From CAYZJB01 sp964478735 (lineage in GTDB: Bacteria > CLD3 > SB21), in assembly GCA_964478735.1 (NCBI GenBank), contig CAYZJB010000001.1:124001-188000 (forward strand): a stretch of DNA of 64,000 nt, given 5' to 3'. Positions within the stretch are counted from its first letter, which is position 1. Every line of letters starts with the position of its first letter. The notes below the pieces were generated by a model. The model was not told the DNA's origin. It saw only the letters and a program-made list of their open reading frames with translations, and ran no database searches. Shown here one piece after another: positions 37,297-46,706 of the stretch. A program made the position numbers and the translations under genes.

Positions 37297-37456
37297 ACAC
37301 CTAAATTTAGCAAAAACAAAGTAGGGGAGACGTGTTGTGTATCAGTGACAACTATGTCAATATAGGGCGGTACATCACGCTCGGCAAGCGAAAAAACGGG
37401 CAGTTAGGAAGATGGCATATTTATTACTTATGCGGGGAGCTAGCACGAGTCACTAT

Positions 37457-37532
37457 AGTCATCCAAGGGTGAAGCGATAATTGAAATCTTATTGTTTTTA
37501 TTAAAATAATGAATGCCTCGCTCTGGATGACT
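37457..37532. repeat. Inverted repeat in intergenic region
   Basis: Perfect 9-bp arms AGTCATCCA (37457-37465) and TGGATGACT (37524-37532) flank an AT-rich 58-bp core. The 276-nt stretch 37297-37572 otherwise shows no gene. It should also hold the promoter of the LamG gene. Confidence 0.45.
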
Positions 37533-37572
37533 GCAGGAAAAAACTTTAGACAGCCCTTTTTTTGCGAAGGCG

Positions 37573-38700
37573 TTATTGTTTGAGCGGTTTAAATTCCAGC
37601 CAGTCGCCTTCCTTGGCCGCATCGTTGAAAATCTCGCGGTCACGATCGCCGGGCAAAACTTCCGAGAGATGTTTTTTGTATTGTTCTTCGGTCAGTTCAC
37701 GTCCGTCGACACTGTAGCACTTTCCTGCAAAATCACCGATGCGACGATTGAATTTGTCGCTCGGGATGAAGAGTTTCGGCTGGTCTTCAGGCACAAGGGT
37801 ATTGATGTCCGCAATCAGGTTGGAAATTTCCTGAATGTACAGCGCGCGCGCCTGCTGATTGAGAGCGTCCTTGTCCGCCTGTTCATCCGTCTCGCCCTCG
37901 TTGAACCGGCCCTTGAGTCCCCAGACGTAGGCCCAGTGAGCGCTGGACGAGTGGTCGGTCCCGAAAAGATCGTACGCGGTCGGAATCCACCGGTTGAAAT
38001 ATTTCTGAACGATTTCCGTGGGAATCTTGCCGGCCTTGACGATGCGTTTGAGGCCGTTATTGCCGGTGCCGAGATGGAAGGATTCTTCCTTCAGCATCGG
38101 GCCCATCGACATGGCGAGCGGGGCGAACCCTGAATGGCTGAGCATCTTGAGCTGGAATTTTCCGTCGCGATCGATGAATTGCGTGTACGTGTACATGTCG
38201 AGCCAGTTTTCCATGACCTCGTTGAACGAGCCCAGTAGCCGTTTTTGTTCGTACGCGCGGCGTTCGAGCAGTTTCATCGCCTCCTTGCGGCCGCCGTCGC
38301 CGAAATGCGTGACGAGGATGTGACTCATCTGCCAGCCGTGGCGCATTTCTTCCGCATTGATCCGCATCAGCGCGTAGAGATCGTAGTCGCTCGGCGCCCG
38401 GTCCACCAGATACCGCTGCTGCTCGACGGAGGCAAACTCGGTGTCGCCCTGCACGACGATCAGTTGCTGCAATGCGTCGCGGATGTTCTGGCTGGGAATA
38501 TCGAGCACGCGCTCCCACTTCCGTTCCCCGGAAAAATCGCCGAATTCGATTTCGTTGGTCTTCGTCGGGGCGTATTTCGGCTCCAGTACGTAGTCCGGGA
38601 GGAAACGTTTGAACGTTTTTTCATCGTACCCGATGTCCTTTTTCCATTCCTGGAAAAGGTCGATCCAGTCGTTGAACGTGGAGATTTGTGCTCGCAGCAT
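37573..38700 (-). CDS. BoxB/PaaA-like di-iron CoA-ester oxygenase homologue
   Basis: 375 residues of the ferritin-like family that contains benzoyl-CoA 2,3-epoxidase BoxB and phenylacetyl-CoA epoxygenase. GDTE88FASVEQQRYLVDRAPSDYDLY and the paired iron motifs E118-M-R-H121 and E206-S-F-H209 are visible, with SGFAPLAMSMGPMLKEE between them. It is shorter than BoxB (about 470 residues). No reductase (BoxA), hydrolase (BoxC) or Paa subunits are nearby. A TetR regulator gene precedes it by 12 nt. It probably oxygenates an acyl- or aroyl-CoA, consistent with a nearby-type TetR that senses CoA esters. Substrate unknown. Confidence 0.75.
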   Translation of the reverse strand: MLRAQISTFNDWIDLFQEWKKDIGYDEKTFKRFLPDYVLEPKYAPTKTNEIEFGDFSGERKWERVLDIPSQNIRDALQQLIVVQGDTEFASVEQQRYLVDRAPSDYDLYALMRINAEEMRHGWQMSHILVTHFGDGGRKEAMKLLERRAYEQKRLLGSFNEVMENWLDMYTYTQFIDRDGKFQLKMLSHSGFAPLAMSMGPMLKEESFHLGTGNNGLKRIVKAGKIPTEIVQKYFNRWIPTAYDLFGTDHSSSAHWAYVWGLKGRFNEGETDEQADKDALNQQARALYIQEISNLIADINTLVPEDQPKLFIPSDKFNRRIGDFAGKCYSVDGRELTEEQYKKHLSEVLPGDRDREIFNDAAKEGDWLEFKPLKQ

Positions 38701-38712
38701 GACGGCGGTCCT

Positions 38713-39342
38713 TTACTTGGTGGCCGGTTGGGTGTTATGAAAGCCTTGCAAAAAAATCGACACCATGGTGTCGGCAATGGTCGTGATGTTCGTGACGCGG
38801 TTGTCCGTCTTCCGCGGATTGTACCACGTGTGCGTCCAGTTCATCATCCCGAAAAGAGACAGCGCCGCGACCTTGATCGTGCCGTCGATCGCAGCCGACC
38901 CGCGCGTTTCACGCCGCAGTTCGAGAAGAATCGACTCCAGCAAATTCAAGTACTGGCGTTTTTTCCGGTTAACGTCGTCGAAATACCTGTCCGTGAGGGA
39001 GTCGGATTCGTGAGCCAGAACTTTCATGGCGCTCAGATGCGTGACGAAGTACTGAAGGTGATTGTGCACAAACAAACGTAGTTTTTCCGTCGCGGGCATG
39101 CCGGGCGTCAGCCTGGCTTCGATCGACTGCCGGACGGTGTCGAACGAGTATTTTGAAATCAAATAGAGGAGTTCTTCTTTGGTTTCAAAGTAATAATAAA
39201 GTCCGGCAAGACTCGTATCGAGCTCGCGCGAAAGATCGCGCATGGACGTGTTGTGATAGCCCTGGCGGGCGAAAAGTTCCGCCGCCTGCTCGAGAATGTC
39301 GCGGAGCTTCCCCTGGTACCGGTCGGTCTCGGAGCGGGCTTC
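38713..39342 (-). CDS. TetR-family regulator (N-terminus cut by gap)
   Basis: About 210 residues are visible. The HTH reads LRDILEQAAELFARQGYHNT, SMRDLSRELDTSLAGLYYYF, followed by the helical ligand domain. The few residues before the HTH lie in the gap. FadR/PaaR-like members of this family respond to acyl-CoA or phenylacetyl-CoA, which fits the BoxB-like gene it precedes. It is divergent from the porin gene across the gap. Confidence 0.88.
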   Translation of the reverse strand, partial: EARSETDRYQGKLRDILEQAAELFARQGYHNTSMRDLSRELDTSLAGLYYYFETKEELLYLISKYSFDTVRQSIEARLTPGMPATEKLRLFVHNHLQYFVTHLSAMKVLAHESDSLTDRYFDDVNRKKRQYLNLLESILLELRRETRGSAAIDGTIKVAALSLFGMMNWTHTWYNPRKTDNRVTNITTIADTMVSIFLQGFHNTQPATK

Positions 39343-39442
39343 NNNNNNNNNNNNNNNNNNNNNNNNNNNNNNNNNNNNNNNNNNNNNNNNNNNNNNNNNN
39401 NNNNNNNNNNNNNNNNNNNNNNNNNNNNNNNNNNNNNNNNNN
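39343..39442. other. Assembly gap (100 N)
   Basis: Exactly 100 N between divergent genes. It removes the starts of both the TetR gene and the porin gene together with their shared promoter region. Confidence 0.99.
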
Positions 39443-40442
39443 TTTTGATCGCTGCCGTAGCGCTTTCGGCGGCAGCACAGGACACGACGGAAACTCTGGT
39501 CGATGAGTTCCGCGGCCATTTCAAAAAGCGCGCATTCAATCTCGGCATTCTGATCCAGGCGGTCGGTGATTTTCAGATCGAACGTAACCTACAGGGCAAT
39601 AACGGATTTTCCGTGGCCAACGCACGGCTGCGGGTCGATGGAGAACTCGACCGGAGTTTTGCTTATGTCGTTCAGGCAAAATTCGACGTCGTCCCGACGG
39701 TACTCGATGCGAGGGCAAGCTATGCGGCGGCAACCGCCGTCACGATCGACGCCGGACTGATGAAGACGCCGTTTTTATCGGAATTTCTCACGTATGTTAC
39801 CGACATCGATTTTGTCAATCGCTCCCAGGCAGTGGCGCTGCTCGCGCCGGGCCGACAGATCGGCATTCAAGTGCGCGGCCGGCTGGCAAGCGACAGGTTT
39901 GGATACGCCGTCGGCGCATTTAATGGCAACGGCATCGTTCCCGCCGGCAACGATAACGACAACCTGATGTACGCCGGACGGTTCAGCGTGTTGCCGATCT
40001 CGGAGGGGTCGCGACGGCTCGAGGTCGGCGTTCATGCCGCACTGAGTCATGATGACAACGCGGACCTGGTCGGCGGCGCCGTGCCCGGATTCGCGGGCAA
40101 CCGCGATCTGTACGGTGCGGATGCGCGTTTAACGCTAAGCGAATGGCAAATCGGCGGAGAAGTCGTCGGATCGCGTCTCGATCCGTCTGGACCCGCGCCG
40201 GCGTCGAAACCGTACGGGTATCACCTGACCGGTGCTATCGGTTGTCTCCAAAAATGCAGGGCCTCGTGCGGTGGGACAGTTTCCACGGCGACGGTTTGAT
40301 CAACGACGCCGATTTTTTGGTCGTCGGTCTCAACATATGGCCGACGTCCGTGACGAAACTGCAGGTGAATTACGCCATTCCAACGAAGCGAGGTGGGTTG
40401 AGGCATAATCAGTTACTATTCAATGTGCAGATTTCGATGTAA
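39443..40442 (+). pseudogene. Outer-membrane porin (OprO/OprP-like), frameshifted
   Basis: The visible part starts in the signal peptide (LIAAVALSAAAQDT). It continues as a barrel: FQIERNLQGNNGFSVANARL, RSFAYVVQAKFDVVPTVLDA, VTIDAGLMKTPFLSEFLTYV, QIGIQVRGRLASDRFGYAVG. This matches phosphate-selective-porin-like proteins. At about 40231-40238 the frame is lost: YHLTGA should run into YRLSPKMQGLVRWDSFHGDG, which is found in another frame and leads to the proper C-terminus NQLLFNVQISM (stop 40442). A single missing base explains it. It may be an assembly error rather than a dead gene. Confidence 0.75.
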
Positions 40443-40479
40443 ATCATGTCCAAAAATTTCTGTTGAGTATCGCAAAATC

Positions 40480-40519
40480 CGGCCGACAATGATAAGATCG
40501 GTGTTCGGCCGATTTTTTT
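40480..40519 (+). terminator. Rho-independent terminator after the porin gene
   Basis: CGGCCGACA (40480-40488) pairs with TGT-t-CGGCCG (40502-40511, one bulged T) and is followed by A then seven T (40513-40519). It lies 38 nt after the porin stop and isolates it from rsmA. Confidence 0.75.
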
Positions 40520-40597
40520 CTGCAACAGGTTTGAGAATCGTCTTGAATAATCGCGGTTGTCCAATTACCTTCACACACGACCCAAACCGTATGATGA

Positions 40598-41389
40598 ATG
40601 ACGCACACCCTAGCATCGCCGAATCGGCCCAAAAAGCGGTTCAGCCAGAATTTTCTCACGGACCGAAATACAGCACGACGGATCGTGGAAGCCGCGTCGC
40701 TGCCGGAAGGGCACTGCGTCATTGAAATCGGGTGCGGCCGCGGCGCCCTGACCGAACCGCTGCTCGAACGTCCCATCACATTGCACGGAATCGAATTTGA
40801 CCGCTCCCTGATTCCCGACCTTCAGGTCAAATTTTCACACCATCCGGGGTTCACCCTGCACGAAGGCGACGTCCTGCGCTTTACCATACGGGATCTTTGT
40901 CCCGACGGAGCACACGTTGTGGGCAATCTGCCGTACCACATCACGAGTCCGATCCTGTTCTGGATGATGGACCAGGCCGGCGACGTCCGAAGCGTAACGG
41001 TCATGATTCAAAAAGAAGTCGCTGACCGCGTCGTGGCAGTACCGGGTTCAAAAGAATATGGCATTCTCTCGGTGGTTTGTCAGTTTTACGCGGCGTGCCG
41101 GCGTTGTTTTATTGTTCCCGCCGGCGCCTTTTTCCCGCGACCCAAGGTCGATTCCGCCGTCGTACGCATGGAATTCCGGCCGTATCCGCGACAGCCGAAA
41201 AACGTCGACACGTTTCGTTCCGTCGTCCGGCGCAGCTTCGGACAGCGGAGAAAAATGTTGAGAAATACGATCGGATCCTGGATCGACGCGTTCGTGAATT
41301 TCGACCTGACGCGGCGGCCGGAAGCACTGACCGTCGACGACTTTATCGATCTGAGCGACGCCGTCGATCCGAAACGCATGAATGCATGA
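40598..41389 (+). CDS. rsmA: 16S rRNA dimethyladenosine transferase
   Basis: 263 residues. KKRFSQNFLTDRNTARRIVE, the SAM loop VIEIGCGRGALTEPLL, HEGDVLRF and the catalytic NLPYHITSPILF are classic KsgA/RsmA motifs, with the C-terminal RRSFGQRRKMLRNTIGS. It dimethylates A1518 and A1519 of 16S rRNA. It overlaps mgtE by 4 nt, and mgtE in turn overlaps an O-methyltransferase gene. Confidence 0.95.
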   Translation: MTHTLASPNRPKKRFSQNFLTDRNTARRIVEAASLPEGHCVIEIGCGRGALTEPLLERPITLHGIEFDRSLIPDLQVKFSHHPGFTLHEGDVLRFTIRDLCPDGAHVVGNLPYHITSPILFWMMDQAGDVRSVTVMIQKEVADRVVAVPGSKEYGILSVVCQFYAACRRCFIVPAGAFFPRPKVDSAVVRMEFRPYPRQPKNVDTFRSVVRRSFGQRRKMLRNTIGSWIDAFVNFDLTRRPEALTVDDFIDLSDAVDPKRMNA

Positions 41390-42747
41390 GACCCAAAGCC
41401 GAAATCGAAATCGATCAGGAGTTTGTCAGCGACATCCGCGACCTGATCGAAAGCCGGGCGGAATTTCTGCTCCGCAATATCCTCGAAGACCTGCATCCCG
41501 CCGACATCGCGGAAATTCTCGACCACCTCGAAGAGTCCGAACGCGAGTACATCTTCCAGATTCTCGATACCGAAAAAGCGTCCGAAGTCATCCTCGAACT
41601 CGATACGACGACACGCAGTGACATCCTTGAAACGCTGGACGAGTCGCAACTCACGGACATCATCGACGAGATGCATTCCGACGATGCGGCCAACATCGTG
41701 CAGGAACTCGACGATGCCACGCAAAAGATCGTTCTCAGCCAGCTCGACTACCAGGACTCGCAGGAGGTCAAGGAGCTTCTTCAATACGAAGAAGACACGG
41801 CCGGCGGTCTCATGCAGGTCGAGTACGTGGATATTTTCGATACGGAATCCGTCGAAGAGGCCATTCAGGAAGTGCGGGTCAAAGCGGCCGAAGTCGAGAA
41901 GGTTTACGATATTTACGTCATCGATCGGAGCGGAAAACTGGTCGGAGTCCTGTCGGCGGAGACGCTGCTCGTCGTGGCGGGCGACAAAAAAGTCTCCGAC
42001 GTGATGAATCCCGACGTCGTCGCGGTCAAGACGGGCGTCGACCAGGAAGAAGTCGCGATGATTTTCAAAAAATACGATCTCGTGACGCTTCCCGTCGTTA
42101 CGAGCGAAGGCACGCTGGTCGGCCGGATCACGATCGACGATATCGTCGACGTCATCGAGCAGGAGGCGTCCGAAGACGTTTCCAAAATGGCGGGTTCGGT
42201 CGACGAAGACGTGACGGAAACGTCGACGTTTCGCATTTCCCGTTCCCGGCTGCCGTGGCTGGTCACGGCGCTGGTGGGAGAACTGGTGGCCGCGTTCGTT
42301 CTCAGCCGGTTCGAACAGTCGTTGCAGTCGATCCTGGCGCTGGCGTTTTTTGTCCCGATCATTATGGCGATGGGCGGTAATATCGCCATTCAGTGTTCGT
42401 CGATCGTCATCCGCGGGCTGGCGACCGGGGAAATCGGATTGCTCGACCTCCAGCGCCAGTTGCTCAAGGAAGTTCGCGTGGCGGGGATCAACGGCGTCGT
42501 ACTCGGCGTGCTGCTGGCGGGCGTCGTGTCGCTGTGGATCGGGGACTTGCACATTGCGGGCGTCGTCGGCGTGGCGCTCGTGTGCGTGATCTTTTTTGCC
42601 GCGTTCAATGGTACGATGTTTCCGCTCGTGCTCAAACGGATGAACGTCGATCCTGCCCTGGCGGCCGGACCTTTTGTCACGATGACCAACGATACGCTCG
42701 GTATTTTGATTTACCTCGGCATCGCGACGATACTGCTTGTGCGATGA
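41386..42747 (+). CDS. mgtE: Magnesium transporter MgtE
   Basis: 453 residues from ATG 41386 (ATGA overlap with the rsmA stop); a longer upstream frame is out-of-frame rsmA sequence. The N domain (about 10-130) has the repeated LLRNILEDLHPADIAEILDH superhelix, followed by two CBS domains (about 135-265) and five membrane helices from about 285 (LPWLVTALVGELVAAFVLSR, VPIIMAMGGNIAIQCSSIVI). It is a Mg2+ channel gated by cytoplasmic Mg2+. Confidence 0.95.
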   Translation: MRPKAEIEIDQEFVSDIRDLIESRAEFLLRNILEDLHPADIAEILDHLEESEREYIFQILDTEKASEVILELDTTTRSDILETLDESQLTDIIDEMHSDDAANIVQELDDATQKIVLSQLDYQDSQEVKELLQYEEDTAGGLMQVEYVDIFDTESVEEAIQEVRVKAAEVEKVYDIYVIDRSGKLVGVLSAETLLVVAGDKKVSDVMNPDVVAVKTGVDQEEVAMIFKKYDLVTLPVVTSEGTLVGRITIDDIVDVIEQEASEDVSKMAGSVDEDVTETSTFRISRSRLPWLVTALVGELVAAFVLSRFEQSLQSILALAFFVPIIMAMGGNIAIQCSSIVIRGLATGEIGLLDLQRQLLKEVRVAGINGVVLGVLLAGVVSLWIGDLHIAGVVGVALVCVIFFAAFNGTMFPLVLKRMNVDPALAAGPFVTMTNDTLGILIYLGIATILLVR

Positions 42748-43376
42748 ACATGACGATCACCCATCCCAAAATCACCGCGTATCTCGATGCCCTGTGTCCG
42801 CGCGACGCCGTGACGCGCCGCATGGAGCGCTGGGCGTCGGACCATGATTTTCCCATCGTCGGGCCACAGGCCGGACGATTTCTGGCGCAGCTGGTGATGC
42901 TTACCGGTGCGCGTCGCGTCGTGGAGCTTGGATCCGGTTACGGCTACTCGGCGTACTGGATGGCCCGTTCAGGTCCGGCGGACCTACGGATCGATTGTAC
43001 GGATCTCGATCCCGACAATATCCAACGGGCGCGAAAATATCTTGGACGAACGCCCGCATGGAAAAAGATCCGCTACTTCCGGATCGACGGCATCGACCAT
43101 CTTCGCACCGTCAAACGCGCGAGCGTCGACCTGGTCTTTATGGATATCGACAAGGCACGATACCCCGATGCCGTACCGATCATCGTACAGAAACTCAAAA
43201 AGGGCGGGTTGCTCGTGACCGACAATGTATTATGGTCGGGGCGGGTTCTCGCTCCATCGCGCGATCCCCACACGGCAGGCGTACGGAAATTTACGAAAAT
43301 GATTTTTTCCCATCCCTCGCTCTACACCCACATCGTTCCCATCCGCGACGGACTCAGCGTGTCGATCCGTTTGTAA
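42744..43376 (+). CDS. Class I SAM O-methyltransferase (COMT-like)
   Basis: 210 residues from ATG 42744 (ATGA overlap). RRVVELGSGYGYSAYWMA is the SAM-binding loop; CTDLDPDNIQRARKYL, DLVFMDIDKARYPDAV and GGLLVTDNVLWSGRV follow as in catechol/caffeoyl-CoA O-methyltransferase-like bacterial enzymes. The acceptor is unknown. It is the third gene of a coupled rsmA-mgtE operon and converges with acpS. Confidence 0.88.
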   Translation: MNMTITHPKITAYLDALCPRDAVTRRMERWASDHDFPIVGPQAGRFLAQLVMLTGARRVVELGSGYGYSAYWMARSGPADLRIDCTDLDPDNIQRARKYLGRTPAWKKIRYFRIDGIDHLRTVKRASVDLVFMDIDKARYPDAVPIIVQKLKKGGLLVTDNVLWSGRVLAPSRDPHTAGVRKFTKMIFSHPSLYTHIVPIRDGLSVSIRL

Positions 43377-43399
43377 CGGCGTTTTTTATCAGACAGACG

Positions 43400-43765
43400 T
43401 TATTCAATGATGACGACGGCCGTCGCGTAAAGGTCGGCATGGGACAGGCTCAAATGGACGTTTCGTCCGGACAGTGTCTTTTGCAATTCACGCTTTAATT
43501 GGAAAAAAGGAATTCCCGACGGTGAGACGACGACTTCCGCGTCCAGCCAGTCGAAGGAATGGACCTTTCCTTCCCGTGTGGCTTTGACGAGGGCTTCCTT
43601 GGCCGCAAACCGCACGGCAAGGGACGCGTAAGGATCGGATTTTTTCATCGCGTATTCACGCTCCGCGACGGTAAAAATTCTCCGCAGGAACCGGTCGCCG
43701 TAATCCAGGCAGGTTTTTTTCAACCGCACGATTTCCACAATGTCGATGCCGATGCCGAGGATCAT
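43400..43765 (-). CDS. acpS: Holo-[acyl-carrier-protein] synthase
   Basis: 121 residues. GIGIDIVEIVRLKK and FAAKEALVKATREGKV are the two conserved AcpS motifs that bind Mg2+ and CoA, with HLSLSHADLYATAVVIIE at the end. It transfers 4'-phosphopantetheine to ACP for fatty acid synthesis. It lies 2 nt after the sigma-54 regulator gene on the minus strand. Confidence 0.93.
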   Translation of the reverse strand: MILGIGIDIVEIVRLKKTCLDYGDRFLRRIFTVAEREYAMKKSDPYASLAVRFAAKEALVKATREGKVHSFDWLDAEVVVSPSGIPFFQLKRELQKTLSGRNVHLSLSHADLYATAVVIIE

Positions 43766-43767
43766 GG

Positions 43768-45234
43768 TCAGTCGATGTTATACTCGCGAAGCTTGGTGTA
43801 CAGGGCCGGACGGCTGATGCCCAGTCGTTTGGCCGCTTCGCTGCGGTTGCCGTCGACGTCCTTCAACATGTGAAGAATGGCCGTTTTCTCGATTTCACTT
43901 GTTGCGATATCGAGGATGGATTTGAGGTCGTGATTTTCCTGCAGCAGACGTGAAACGAAATTCTCCGCCTCCTGGCTGATCGGGTCGTCCGCGATCCGCA
44001 TCGGCGGGCGTTCCAACGGATTGAGCGCGGGGGGAAGGACGGACAGATTGATGTCGGTCGCGTCGTCCGGGGAAATCACGACGGCACGCTCGATGATGTT
44101 TTCCAGCTCGCGGATATTGCCCGGCCAGAAGTAATCGAGCATCTTGCGCATCGACGGTTCAGAAATATGCCGGATATTCTTTCCGTTTTTTCTGCAAAAT
44201 TTGTCCAGAAAAAACGTGGCGAGAAGCGGGATGTCTTCTTTGCGGTCGCGCAAGGGCGGGACGGTAAGGGCGATCACGGCCAGCCGATAGTACAGATCTT
44301 CACGAAAAGATTTTTCCCGGATCATGCTGAGCAGGGGGCGATTGGTCGCGGCAATGATGCGCGCGTCGATTTTCAGCCCGTGCGCGCCGCCGACGGGCCG
44401 GATTTCGCGTTCCTGAATGGCGCGCAGCAGCTTGGCCTGTACCGGAAGGCTGATGGTCGCAATCTCATCCAGAAACAGCGTACCGCCGTGGGCTTCCTGG
44501 AACAATCCGCGTTTGTCCGCGATCGCGCCGGTAAACGATCCCTTGACGTGGCCGAACAGTTCGCTTTCCAACAGCGTTTCGGGAATTGCGCCGCAATTGA
44601 TGGCGACGAACGGACGGGAACGCCGTTCGCTTTCCTGGTGGATCGAACGGGCGATGAGTTCCTTGCCGGTCCCGCTTTCGCCTTCGATCAGGATCGTGGT
44701 ATCGCTTTTGGCGATCGTCTTGATCATGTCGAAAATTTTCTGCATCGGTTTGCTCTGGCCGATGATGTTGCTGAAGCTGCCGGTTTCGCGTTCGGCCAGT
44801 CGGGCACGAAGCGCCCGCACTTCGTCGTGCAGCCGATGATACTCCAGCGCCTTGCGGATCGTCAGCATCAATTCATCGTGCTGAAACGGTTTCGTCAGAT
44901 AGTCAAACGCGCCGTGTTTCATCGCTTTGACGGCGTCTTCCACGGTCCCGACCCCGGTCAGCATGATGAACGGCGTGTCGGGTTGAAGCGTTTTGACTTC
45001 CTGAAGCAGATTAAGTCCGTCCATCCGGCCCATGGCCAGATCGGAAATGATCAGGTCGAAGCGCCGTTCATGGACCAGTTTCAACGCCGCCTCGCCGGAC
45101 AATGCCTCGACGACGCGCGTTGCGCATTTTTCTTCGCCCGGTTTGGCCCCGAAGATGTCGTCCTGGGTGAGAATGCGTTTGAATAACGCCAGGATGCTTT
45201 TTTCGTCGTCGACGACGAGGATGTCCATCTTCAT
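43768..45234 (-). CDS. Sigma-54-dependent response regulator (NtrC type)
   Basis: 488 residues from ATG 45234, which overlaps the kinase stop by 4 nt. The receiver domain (1-125) has phospho-acceptor Asp65 (LIISDLAMG) and an unusual insertion after alpha-1 (DIFGAKPGEEKCATR). The AAA+ domain (about 155-390) has GESGTGKE, the sigma-54 contact loop as GSFTGA (usual GAFTGA), and the C-terminal Fis-type HTH reads NRSEAAKRLGISRPALYTKL. It activates sigma-54 promoters on phosphorylation by the adjacent kinase. Confidence 0.93.
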   Translation of the reverse strand: MKMDILVVDDEKSILALFKRILTQDDIFGAKPGEEKCATRVVEALSGEAALKLVHERRFDLIISDLAMGRMDGLNLLQEVKTLQPDTPFIMLTGVGTVEDAVKAMKHGAFDYLTKPFQHDELMLTIRKALEYHRLHDEVRALRARLAERETGSFSNIIGQSKPMQKIFDMIKTIAKSDTTILIEGESGTGKELIARSIHQESERRSRPFVAINCGAIPETLLESELFGHVKGSFTGAIADKRGLFQEAHGGTLFLDEIATISLPVQAKLLRAIQEREIRPVGGAHGLKIDARIIAATNRPLLSMIREKSFREDLYYRLAVIALTVPPLRDRKEDIPLLATFFLDKFCRKNGKNIRHISEPSMRKMLDYFWPGNIRELENIIERAVVISPDDATDINLSVLPPALNPLERPPMRIADDPISQEAENFVSRLLQENHDLKSILDIATSEIEKTAILHMLKDVDGNRSEAAKRLGISRPALYTKLREYNID

Positions 45235-46706
45235 GACGTTTTTGGTAGTTGAACGGTGAACGTCGTGCCGTGCCCCGGCTCGCTCAGCACGCGGATGTGT
45301 CCGTGATGGTCGGTGATGATCGAACGGCAGATGGCCAGGCCGAGTCCGGACCCGGTGCCGTCGCGCGTCGTGAAAAAGGGATCGAAGATGCGGGCTAAAT
45401 TTTCCGGCGCGATTCCTTCGCCCGAGTCCCGAAACCGTACGACCACGGCGTCGGGATCGGCCTCCACCGCGACGTGCAGTCGCCCGCCCGGGGACATCGA
45501 TTGAAGGCTGTTGAGCAGCAGATTGACGAAAACCTGCTGGAGTTTTTTCGGGTCGGCGGTGACGTCCGTCGGAACGTCCGGAAACGATTCTTCGAGCGCG
45601 ATCTGGCCCTTTCGCACCCGGTGACGGACAAGCGCCAGGCTGGATTCGACGATCTCGCGGACGGACGTTTTGATTTTCCGGGACTGACCGGGCCGCGCGT
45701 AGTTGAGCAATTCCTGCAAGACGACCCCGCAGCGCGCCGATTCGTCGGCGATCGTCTGCAAATCCTTGCGCATCGGGTGATCGGCCGGTGTTTCCTTCAA
45801 CAACGTCTGTGCAAACCCGAGGATGATGCACAACGGGTTGTTGATCTCATGAGCGATTCCGGCCGCGAGAGTACCGAGTCCCGCAAGACGTTCGGATTCC
45901 GCCAACTGGCTCTGAAGTTTATACTGGGTGGAAATATCCTTGATGTGCTCGATAAAACCGCCGCCGCCTCCGTCGGGTGATTTGAGCGGATACGTGGAAA
46001 TTTGATACCGGCGATCGCCGTACGACATTTCCATCATTCCCGGAACGCCCGTTGCCAGCGTCGTGACGGCGGGGCAGTTGTCGCACATCGTGTCGCGGCC
46101 GAAATAATACGCGTGGCAGGGCTGTCCCGGCGCCGCGGCCGACGGGTTGACATTTTCCATGGCGGCGTTGCCGTGGCGGATGATTCGTTCCTCGTCCTGG
46201 ACGCTGATGATGTCGGTAATACCGTCGAACAACGATTGCAGAAAATTTTTCGTTTGCTCGAGTTCCGCCTGAAGACGGATGTTTTCCATTTTGACGTCGT
46301 GCAGCGTCAGGACGTTGCGGATGACGTTGACCAGTTCTTTGAAGCCGAACGGCTTGAGCAAATAGGCGCTGAGCCCGAGCCGAAGCAGCGACTCCTGTTC
46401 TTCGTAATTATCGGCCTTGGCGGTCAACATGATGACGGGAACGTTGGAAAATTCTTCCGATTCGCGGATGTGGCGGTACACGGTGGCTCCGTCCATGCCC
46501 GGCATCATGTAGTCGAGCAGAATGAGATCGGGACGAAACGCCTTCAGCTGTTCAAGCGCGAGTTTTCCGTCCGGTGCGGTGAAGCATTCGGCGCCGAGGG
46601 AGGACAACATGATACGCGAGGACTCCGCGATGCCGATATCGTCGTCGACGATGAGCACGCGGCAGCTCTTGAGCATCATTCGGCGTTCCGTGGAGAGCGG
46701 GATCAT
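45231..46706 (-). CDS. Hybrid receiver-PAS histidine kinase
   Basis: 491 residues from ATG 46706 (ATGA overlap with the upstream gene's stop). An N-terminal receiver (about 15-135) has Asp65 (LILLDYMMPG). A PAS domain (about 150-262) carries a cysteine motif C197-HAYYFGRDTM-C208-DN-C211 that may bind a metal or sense redox. HisKA follows with GIAH286EINNP, and the HATPase ends FDPFFTTRDGTGSGLGLAIC. No membrane segment is visible, so it is a cytoplasmic sensor. It forms a three-gene coupled unit with a carboxymuconolactone-decarboxylase-like gene before it and a sigma-54 regulator after it. Confidence 0.93.
   Translation of the reverse strand: MIPLSTERRMMLKSCRVLIVDDDIGIAESSRIMLSSLGAECFTAPDGKLALEQLKAFRPDLILLDYMMPGMDGATVYRHIRESEEFSNVPVIMLTAKADNYEEQESLLRLGLSAYLLKPFGFKELVNVIRNVLTLHDVKMENIRLQAELEQTKNFLQSLFDGITDIISVQDEERIIRHGNAAMENVNPSAAAPGQPCHAYYFGRDTMCDNCPAVTTLATGVPGMMEMSYGDRRYQISTYPLKSPDGGGGGFIEHIKDISTQYKLQSQLAESERLAGLGTLAAGIAHEINNPLCIILGFAQTLLKETPADHPMRKDLQTIADESARCGVVLQELLNYARPGQSRKIKTSVREIVESSLALVRHRVRKGQIALEESFPDVPTDVTADPKKLQQVFVNLLLNSLQSMSPGGRLHVAVEADPDAVVVRFRDSGEGIAPENLARIFDPFFTTRDGTGSGLGLAICRSIITDHHGHIRVLSEPGHGTTFTVQLPKTS

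Noticed and set aside
37440..37643. 67-codon minus-strand frame overlapping the BoxB-like gene end
   Set aside because: It overlaps the inverted repeat and the end of a real gene and has no domain pattern.
39159..39548. Frames joining the TetR and porin genes through the N block
   Set aside because: They cross a scaffold gap and combine opposite-strand genes; products are artificial.
41077..41385. N-terminal extension of the mgtE frame into rsmA
   Set aside because: The extra 103 residues are out-of-frame rsmA sequence, Arg-rich and unlike MgtE; the ATGA overlap start at 41386 gives the family length.
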